A DNA stretch of 64,000 nucleotides, taken from the NCBI GenBank assembly GCA_004297305.1, contig SCTR01000009.1, forward strand, positions 124,001 through 188,000, written 5' to 3'. This document shows positions 58,441 through 64,000 of this stretch, one piece after another (the stretch's first letter is position 1; each line of letters starts with the position of its first letter). The position numbers and the translations under genes were made by a program. The stretch comes from Actinomycetota bacterium. GTDB lineage: Bacteria > Actinomycetota > Actinomycetes > S36-B12 > FW305-bin1. The notes under the pieces were generated by a model. That model made no database searches. It worked only from the letters and a program-made list of their open reading frames with translations, and had not been told where the DNA came from.

Positions 58441-59565
58441 GTGGCGACCGACTACTACGCAGTGCTCGGCGTGGCGCGTGACGCCGCCCCCGACGAGATC
58501 AAGCGCGCCTACCGGCGGCTGGCGCGGGAACTGCACCCCGACGTCAACCCCGATCCGGCCACCCAGGACCGGTTCAAGGAAGTGACCGCGGCGTACGAGG
58601 TGCTGTCCGACCCGGAGAAGCGGCAGGTGTACGACCTCGGCGGCGACCCGCGCGCAGCCGGCGGCGGCTTCGGGCCAGGTGCCGGCGCCTTCGGTTTCGG
58701 CGACATCATGGACGCGTTCTTCGGTGGTGCCGGCACTCGCGGACCCCGGCCCCGTACCCGTCGCGGCCAGGACGCCCTGATCCGGCTCGACGTGGAACTG
58801 GCCGACGCGGCGTTCGGCTCGGTCCGCGAGCTGACCATCGACACCGCGGTCGGCTGTCCGTCCTGCCACGGGGCGGGGACGTCGCCGGGCACCGAGGTCG
58901 TGACCTGCACGATGTGCCGCGGCCGCGGTGAGGTGCAGAGCGTGCAGCGGTCGTTCCTCGGCCAGGTCATGACAGCCCGGCCGTGCCCGCAGTGCCAGGG
59001 CTTCGGCACCCTCATCCCGCACCCGTGTCCGGAGTGCGCCGGCGACGGCCGGGTCCGGACCCGTCGCACGCTGTCGGTCAAGGTCCCACCCGGCGTCGAG
59101 ACCGGGGTGCGTATCCAGTTGACCGGCGAGGGCGAGGTGGGCCCCGGCGGTGGGCCGCCCGGGGACCTGTACGTCGAGATCGTGCAGCTCGACCACCCGG
59201 TGTTCTCGCGCAGCGGTGACGACCTGCACGCCACGGTGACGGTGCCGATGACCGCGGCCGCCCTCGGCCACACGCTGGAACTGCAGACCCTGGACGGCGC
59301 CGAGCAGGTCGAGCTGCGCCCGGGTACCCAATCGGCGTCGGTGATCACATTGCGCGGCAAGGGAGTTCCCCACCTGCGCGGCAGTGGACGCGGCGACCTG
59401 CACGTCCACGTCGACGTCCAGACACCGCAGCGACTCGACGCCCGGCAGGAGGAACTGCTGCGCGAACTCGCCGCGCTGCGCGGCGAGGAATCGCCCAGCG
59501 GAGACCTGTCCAACGGGCAGCACGGCCTGTTCGCCCGCCTGCGGGATGCGTTCACCGGCAAGTGA
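58441..59565 (+). CDS. dnaJ: Chaperone DnaJ (DnaJ2)
   Basis: 374 aa from a GTG. J domain with HPD (residues 32-34 in RELHPDVNPD), a short Gly/Phe region (GGGFGPGAGAFGFGD), a zinc-binding region with four CxxCxGxG motifs (CPSCHGAG, CTMCRGRG, CPQCQGFG, CPECAGDG) and the C-terminal substrate-binding domain. Stimulates DnaK ATPase. Located in the HrcA-regulated operon; this is the hrcA-linked paralogue usual in actinobacteria, the other being next to dnaK. Its stop overlaps rsmE. Confidence 0.97.
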   Translation: MATDYYAVLGVARDAAPDEIKRAYRRLARELHPDVNPDPATQDRFKEVTAAYEVLSDPEKRQVYDLGGDPRAAGGGFGPGAGAFGFGDIMDAFFGGAGTRGPRPRTRRGQDALIRLDVELADAAFGSVRELTIDTAVGCPSCHGAGTSPGTEVVTCTMCRGRGEVQSVQRSFLGQVMTARPCPQCQGFGTLIPHPCPECAGDGRVRTRRTLSVKVPPGVETGVRIQLTGEGEVGPGGGPPGDLYVEIVQLDHPVFSRSGDDLHATVTVPMTAAALGHTLELQTLDGAEQVELRPGTQSASVITLRGKGVPHLRGSGRGDLHVHVDVQTPQRLDARQEELLRELAALRGEESPSGDLSNGQHGLFARLRDAFTGK

Positions 59566-60308
59566 GTCCGCCGGTCTTCCTCGTCGCGCCGCAGGTCCTC
59601 GACTCCGTCGCCGGGGGTCGCATCGTGCTGGACGGAGCCGAGGGACGGCACGCGGTGACGGTGCGCCGGCTGCGGGTCGGGGAACCGGTGGAACTGGTCG
59701 ACGGGGCAGGCACCCGAGCCCACGGCGTGGTCGCCGAGGTCGCCGGTCGCGACCAGCTCACCGTCGAGGTCGGCCGGGTGCACCACGAGCCACCGCCGCA
59801 GCCTCGGGTGGTCGTCGTCCAGGCGCTGCCGAAGGGGGACCGGGGCGAGACCGCCGTGGAGACGCTGACCGAGGTCGGCGCGGACGTGATCGTCCCGTGG
59901 GCGGCCGCCCGCAGCGTGGCCCGGTGGGACGTGCAGCGGGCGGAACGGGGCCTCGCGCGGTGGCGGGCGAGCGCCCGGGAGGCCAGCAAGCAGGCGCGAC
60001 GGGCCCGCGTCCCGGAGGTCACCGGTGTCGCCAGCACGGCCGAGGTCGACCAGCTGCTGCGGTCGGCGCGGCTCGGCCTGGTGCTGCACGAGTCCGCGGC
60101 GCTACGGCTGGCCGCGATGCGGCTGCCGGAGGCCGGCGACGTGGTCATCGTGGTCGGCCCCGAGGGCGGCATCGACGACGATGAACTCGCGGGCTTCGTG
60201 GCCGCGGGTGGACTCGCCGTACGACTGGGCCCGACGGTGTTGCGGACGTCGACGGCCGGCACCGCGGCGGCCGCCGTGGTCCTCGCGGCGACCGGCCGGT
60301 GGACCTGA
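59562..60308 (+). CDS. rsmE: 16S rRNA (uracil1498-N3)-methyltransferase
   Basis: 248 aa from a GTG overlapping the dnaJ stop. SPOUT-family knot motifs: VVIVVGPEGGIDDDELAGF and VRLGPTVLRTSTAGTAAAAVV. The N-terminal PUA-like domain (GGRIVLDGAEGRHAVTVRRLRVGEPVELVDG) binds RNA. It methylates U1498 of 16S rRNA. Conserved position after dnaJ. Confidence 0.96.
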   Translation: MSPPVFLVAPQVLDSVAGGRIVLDGAEGRHAVTVRRLRVGEPVELVDGAGTRAHGVVAEVAGRDQLTVEVGRVHHEPPPQPRVVVVQALPKGDRGETAVETLTEVGADVIVPWAAARSVARWDVQRAERGLARWRASAREASKQARRARVPEVTGVASTAEVDQLLRSARLGLVLHESAALRLAAMRLPEAGDVVIVVGPEGGIDDDELAGFVAAGGLAVRLGPTVLRTSTAGTAAAAVVLAATGRWT

Positions 60309-60333
60309 GCGGGGACCTGCGAGGATCCGCGCC

Positions 60334-60675
60334 GTGAACGACTGCCTCTTCTGCCGCATCGTCGCCGGTGAGATTCCGGCGACGGTGGTCCTCGAGGACG
60401 CCGACGTGCTGGCCTTTCGCGACGTCGCGCCACAGGCGCCGGTCCACGTCCTGGTCGTACCGAAGACCCACCACGCCGACGTCGGGTCACTGGCCGCCAC
60501 CGACCCCGCCCTGGCCGGTGCCGTGCTCGACGCGGCGGCCCGGGTGGCCGCTCAGGAGCAGCTCACCGGGGGCTTCCGGCTCGTCTTCAACACCGGCCGC
60601 GACGCCAGCCAGAGCGTGCTGCACGTGCATGCCCACGTCCTCGGCGGACGAGACCTGGCGTGGCCGCCCGGCTGA
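60334..60675 (+). CDS. HIT-family nucleotide hydrolase
   Basis: 113 aa from a GTG. NDCLFCRIVAGEIPATVVLEDADVLAFRDVAPQAPVHVLVVPKTHH and the histidine triad SVLHVHAHVLGG mark an HINT-like protein, a nucleoside phosphoramidase acting on adenylated substrates. The opening LFCRIV with zinc-type residues is typical of the bacterial HINT branch. Confidence 0.95.
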   Translation: MNDCLFCRIVAGEIPATVVLEDADVLAFRDVAPQAPVHVLVVPKTHHADVGSLAATDPALAGAVLDAAARVAAQEQLTGGFRLVFNTGRDASQSVLHVHAHVLGGRDLAWPPG

Positions 60676-60808
60676 GCGCCGCTGCTGCGTCGAGGCGGCG
60701 AACGACCGGGCGTCAGCGGCGTACGGCGCCGTACCATGGCCGTCCGAACAGCTCGTCCTCGCAGTCGACCACGGAAGGGCAGGACAGCGGCCTGCAGCAG
60801 GCCCGCCC

Positions 60809-61834
60809 ATGACGAGTACTCCCGAAGCGCAGGCCAAGATCGTCATCCCTGCCTCGCAGCCCATGGTGGCCGTGCTGGGCCCCGGTGACGAGTTGCTGCG
60901 GGTCATCGAGTCGGCCTTCCCGCACACCGACGTGCACGCCCGCGGCAACGAGATCACGGTGACCGGCACGCCGGCCGACGTCGGGCTCGTCGAGCTGCTG
61001 GTGGCGGAGCTGCTGACGGTGCTGCGGACCGGGCAGGCCCTGACACCCGATTCGGTCGAGCGGTCGATCGCCATGCTGCGCGCCAGCGCCGAGGCCAGCC
61101 CCTCGCAGGTCCTGACGGCGAACATCCTCAGCAGCCGGGGCCGGACCATTCGGGCGAAGACGCTGGGACAGAAGAAGTACGTCGACGCCATCGACGCCCA
61201 CACCATCGTGTTCGGGATCGGTCCGGCTGGTACGGGCAAGACGTACCTCGCGGTGGCCAAGGCGGTTCAGGCTCTGCAGTCCAAGCGGGTCAACCGCATC
61301 ATCCTGACCCGGCCGGCGGTCGAGGCCGGCGAGCGGCTGGGCTTCCTGCCCGGCACGCTGAGCGAGAAGATCGACCCCTACCTGCGGCCGCTGTACGACG
61401 CGTTGCACGACATGGTGGACCCCGATTCGATTCCCCGGCTGATCACCAGCGGCACGATCGAGGTGGCACCGCTGGCCTACATGCGCGGCCGCACCCTCAA
61501 CGACGCGTTCATCATTCTCGACGAGGCGCAGAACACCTCGGCGGAGCAGATGAAGATGTTCCTCACCCGGTTGGGTTTCGGTTCCACCATGGTCGTGACC
61601 GGCGACGTGACCCAGGTCGACCTGCCGGCGGGCACCGCGAGCGGGCTGCGGGTGGTGCAGGAGATCCTGTCGGAGGTCGACGACGTCGCCTTCTGCCGGC
61701 TGTCGGCCCACGACGTGGTGCGGCACAAGCTCGTCGCGGCGATAGTCGAGGCGTACGGCGTGTACGACGAACGGGTCTCGGCCGACGGCGAGGCGCCGGT
61801 CAGCACCCCGGTCCGTGCCGCGCGGGGCCGGTGA
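60809..61834 (+). CDS. phoH: PhoH-family ATPase
   Basis: 341 aa from the ATG at 60809; the frame is open upstream but overlaps the HIT gene. An N-terminal KH-like region precedes the P-loop ATPase: GIGPAGTGKTYLAVAKAV (Walker A), TRPAVEAGERLGFLPGTLSEKIDPYLRPLYDALHDM and FIILDEAQNTSAEQMKMFLTRLGFGS (Walker B). It forms a conserved module with ybeY and the CNNM gene in ribosome/RNA metabolism. Confidence 0.95.
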   Translation: MTSTPEAQAKIVIPASQPMVAVLGPGDELLRVIESAFPHTDVHARGNEITVTGTPADVGLVELLVAELLTVLRTGQALTPDSVERSIAMLRASAEASPSQVLTANILSSRGRTIRAKTLGQKKYVDAIDAHTIVFGIGPAGTGKTYLAVAKAVQALQSKRVNRIILTRPAVEAGERLGFLPGTLSEKIDPYLRPLYDALHDMVDPDSIPRLITSGTIEVAPLAYMRGRTLNDAFIILDEAQNTSAEQMKMFLTRLGFGSTMVVTGDVTQVDLPAGTASGLRVVQEILSEVDDVAFCRLSAHDVVRHKLVAAIVEAYGVYDERVSADGEAPVSTPVRAARGR

Positions 61835-61838
61835 CGTC

Positions 61839-62309
61839 GTGACCGTCGAAGTCAACAACGAGTCCGGCGTCGACGTCGATCTCGTTGCGTTGCAACAGCA
61901 AGCGAGCTACCTGCTCGACCGCCTGCGGATCCACCCGCTGGCGGAGTTGTCGGTGGTGCTGAAGGACGAACCGGCGATGACCGAGTTGCACGTGCGATGG
62001 ATGGACGAGGCGGGCCCGACCGACGTGATGTCGTTCCCGATGGACGAGCTGCGGCCGGCCCGCGACGACGCCGAGCCCGAGGAGGGCATGCTCGGCGACG
62101 TCGTGATCTGCCCGCAGGTGGCGGTACGGCAGGCCGTGCAGGCCGGCAAGTCGCTCGGTGAGGAACTCGCCCTGCTGCTGACCCACGGGATCCTGCACCT
62201 GGTCGGCTTCGACCATGCCGAGCCGGCGGAACGGCAGGAGATGTTCACGCTGCAGGCTCGCCTGCTCGCCGAGTGGGAAGGACAGCGGACCCCGGGTGGG
62301 CGACGATGA
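61839..62309 (+). CDS. ybeY: Endoribonuclease YbeY
   Basis: 156 aa from a GTG at 61839, four bases after the phoH stop. The zinc site HGILHLVGFDH matches the HGxLHLxGxDH family motif, and WMDEAGPTDVMSFPMDE is also diagnostic. It participates in 16S rRNA 3'-end maturation and 70S quality control. The stop overlaps the following start (ATGA). Confidence 0.97.
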   Translation: MTVEVNNESGVDVDLVALQQQASYLLDRLRIHPLAELSVVLKDEPAMTELHVRWMDEAGPTDVMSFPMDELRPARDDAEPEEGMLGDVVICPQVAVRQAVQAGKSLGEELALLLTHGILHLVGFDHAEPAERQEMFTLQARLLAEWEGQRTPGGRR

Positions 62310-63661
62310 GCGCCACCGACGGCTGGCTGATCGCGCTGGCGGCCGTGCTGGTGGCGTTGTCGTCGCTGTTCGCGATGGTCGAAACGGCGCTGACCCGGGT
62401 GTCGCGGACCCGGGTCGAGGAGTTGCGACGCGACGAAGTCCGTGGCGCCCAGCGGTTGTCCCGGGTGCTGGTCGACCGGGTCCGCGTGGTAACCGTCCTG
62501 CTGTTCCTCGGGATCGTCACCTCGGTGTCGGCGGTCGCCGTCGCGACGTTCGTCTGCGTCGACGCGCTGCCGTGGCCGGTGGGCTGGGCGGTCGCGCTCG
62601 CGGTCGCCGTCATGGTCGTCATCTCGTACGTCGGCATCGGTGTCGCCGCGCGGACGATCGGCGGCCAGCATGCCGAGCGGGTGTCGTTGCGCTGGGCGGG
62701 CTTCGCCGGGGCGCTGGCGACGCTGCTGGGCCCGGTGTCGCGCCTGCTCATCATCATCGGCAACGCGATCACCCCCGGCCGCGGCTACCGCGAAGGCCCG
62801 TTCGCCACCCAGGCGGAGTTGCGTGACCTGGTGGATCAGGCCGGAGCGGCCGAGGTCATCGCGGACGACGAGCGCCAGATGATCCACTCGGTGTTCGAAC
62901 TGGGCGACACGATCGCGCGTGAGGTGATGGTGCCCCGGACCGAGATGGTCTTCGTGGAGCGCACCCGGACGCTGCGGCAGGCGTTGTCCCTCGGGCTGCG
63001 CTCGGGTTACTCCCGTATCCCCGTGGTCGGCGGCGGCCCGGACGACGTCGTGGGCATCGTGTACCTCAAGGACATCGCCCGGCGGGTCTTCGAGCATCAC
63101 GAGGCCGAGCAGACCGAGCGGGTGGAGTCCTTGATGCGCAAGGCTTCCTACGTGCCGGATTCCAAACCCGCCGGCGAGTTGCTGCGCGACATGCAGGCCG
63201 AACGCGTGCACATGGCCGTGGTCGTCGACGAGTACGGCGGTACCGCCGGCATCGTCACGATCGAGGACATCCTCGAGGAGATCGTCGGGGAGATCGCCGA
63301 CGAGTACGACACCCAGGCGCCGGAGGTGGAGGAACTGCCCGGCGGTGCCTGGCGGGTCAGCGCCCGGATGCAGGTCGACGACTTCGCCGACCTGGTCGGG
63401 CTGCACGTGGTCGGCGAGGAGGAAGGCGTCGACACCGTCGGCGGCCTGCTCGCCAAGCGGCTGGGCCGCGTCGCCATTCCCGGCGCCCTCGTCGAGGTCG
63501 AAGGCCGTCAGCTCGTGGCGGAGTCGGCCGCCGGCCGGCGCAACCGGGTGGTCACGGTGCTGGTTCGGCCGGCGCCGGTCGCGCCGCCGGAGCGTCGCGA
63601 CCAGGCCACCACCGGGGATCGCGTCGCTCCTGCCAGTGCCGGGACGGCCGTCGATGGCTGA
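62306..63661 (+). CDS. CNNM/HlyC-CorC family transporter-like protein
   Basis: 451 aa from the ATG at 62306. DUF21/CNNM membrane domain (LIALAAVLVALSSLFAMVETALTRVSRTRVEEL and further helices), a CBS pair (VMVPRTEMVFVERTRTLRQALSLGLRSGYSRIPVV ... VGIVYLKDIARRVF; VDEYGGTAGIVTIEDILEEIVGEIADEYD) and the C-terminal CorC_HlyC domain (WRVSARMQVDDFADLVGLH). It is related to Mg2+ efflux/homeostasis proteins. In actinobacteria this gene regularly sits between ybeY and era. Its stop overlaps the next gene. Confidence 0.94.
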   Translation: MSATDGWLIALAAVLVALSSLFAMVETALTRVSRTRVEELRRDEVRGAQRLSRVLVDRVRVVTVLLFLGIVTSVSAVAVATFVCVDALPWPVGWAVALAVAVMVVISYVGIGVAARTIGGQHAERVSLRWAGFAGALATLLGPVSRLLIIIGNAITPGRGYREGPFATQAELRDLVDQAGAAEVIADDERQMIHSVFELGDTIAREVMVPRTEMVFVERTRTLRQALSLGLRSGYSRIPVVGGGPDDVVGIVYLKDIARRVFEHHEAEQTERVESLMRKASYVPDSKPAGELLRDMQAERVHMAVVVDEYGGTAGIVTIEDILEEIVGEIADEYDTQAPEVEELPGGAWRVSARMQVDDFADLVGLHVVGEEEGVDTVGGLLAKRLGRVAIPGALVEVEGRQLVAESAAGRRNRVVTVLVRPAPVAPPERRDQATTGDRVAPASAGTAVDG

Positions 63662-64000
63662 GCCGACGGGGGAGTCGATGGTTGAGTCGTCGCCGGTCAC
63701 AGCCGAGGACGCCAAGCTCGTCACGCTCGCGCGCGGGGCCCGCGCGCGGGTGGACGCCGCGGAGGGCGCGGCCGTCCGCGACGAGACGGGCCGGACCTAC
63801 AGCGCGGCCACCGTGGGCCTGACCAGCCTCGCGCTATCGGCGCTGCAACTGGCTGTGGCGCAGGCGATCGCCGCCGGCGCTCGCGGAATCGAAGCGGCCG
63901 CCGTGGTGACCGCCGCCGCGTCGGTGCCGCCCACCGATCTCGCGGTGCTGCGCGAGGCCGGCGGCACGGACGTGCCGGTCCTGCTGGCCGGGCTCCGCGG
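63654..64000 (+). CDS. Cytidine deaminase-fold protein without zinc-site motif, partial at right edge
   Basis: ATG at 63654 overlaps the previous stop and the frame is open to the window end, giving 115 residues so far. AEDAKLVTLARGARARVDAAEGAAVRDETGRTYSAATVGLTSLALSALQLAVAQAIAAGARGIEAAAVVTAAA follows the cytidine deaminase layout (AxGAAV ... DGR-Y-G--VE), but where the enzyme has its HAE zinc/catalytic motif this protein has SALQLAVA. Proteins of this kind occur upstream of era in actinobacteria and are often annotated as cytidine deaminase. A true deaminase activity is doubtful from what is visible. Confidence 0.75.
   Translation, partial: MAEPTGESMVESSPVTAEDAKLVTLARGARARVDAAEGAAVRDETGRTYSAATVGLTSLALSALQLAVAQAIAAGARGIEAAAVVTAAASVPPTDLAVLREAGGTDVPVLLAGLR

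Overview
The window is high-GC actinobacterial chromosome (Actinomycetota). This rests on an Lsr2 nucleoid protein, DUF3097 and DUF4870 proteins, a CIRCE-controlled hrcA-dnaJ-rsmE-HIT-phoH-ybeY-CNNM block, many GTG starts and strong GC bias at third codon positions. I cannot name the genus.

Layout. (1) 1-4.1 kb: the C-terminal part of a very large helicase with a DUF1998-type zinc domain (DruE/DrmA-like, a defence-island type), then a gene-poor stretch holding a small resolvase-like helix-turn-helix ORF. (2) 4.2-19.5 kb: a complete type I-C CRISPR-Cas locus, cas3, then cas5c-cas8c-cas7c-cas4-cas1-cas2, a leader, and an array in which I count 100 intact 37-nt repeats plus two decayed ones at the leader-distal end. 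(3) 19.5-28.5 kb: accessory genes with several regulators (XRE, an HxlR remnant, TetR with a doubled palindromic operator, an ECF sigma factor, MarR), two methyltransferases, a DUF2079 membrane protein, lsr2 and a glutathione peroxidase. (4) 28.5-35.6 kb: a probable catabolic cluster (two amidohydrolases, an isochorismatase-fold protein, two SDRs, a TauD/TfdA dioxygenase, an NTF2-like protein). (5) 35.9-64 kb: mostly conserved chromosome: an EAL-GAF-GGDEF protein, leuS, degV, comEA-comEC-holA, rpsT, lepA, an acyl-CoA ligase, hemW, a GT39 transferase and the hrcA-dnaJ block.

The main discovery candidate lies in the 198-bp gap between cas3 and cas5c. On the minus strand there is one solitary, degenerate CRISPR repeat. 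It keeps the first 6 and last 12 bases of the array repeat but carries a different hairpin. Its spacer-like sequence matches, at 10 of the first 11 positions with the only mismatch at position 6, a site about 130 bp away just upstream of cas5c. That site is preceded by TTC, the known type I-C PAM. This is the architecture of a cas-regulating crRNA (CreR) or CreTA antitoxin guide: Cascade would be directed to its own operon's promoter. The model explains why the cas3-cas5c gap is long while every other junction in the operon overlaps or nearly touches.

The array also holds two informative spacer pairs. One is a re-acquired spacer with the same start but a different end. The other consists of two homologous spacers whose four differences fall exactly three bases apart, as expected for codon third positions in related phage genes.
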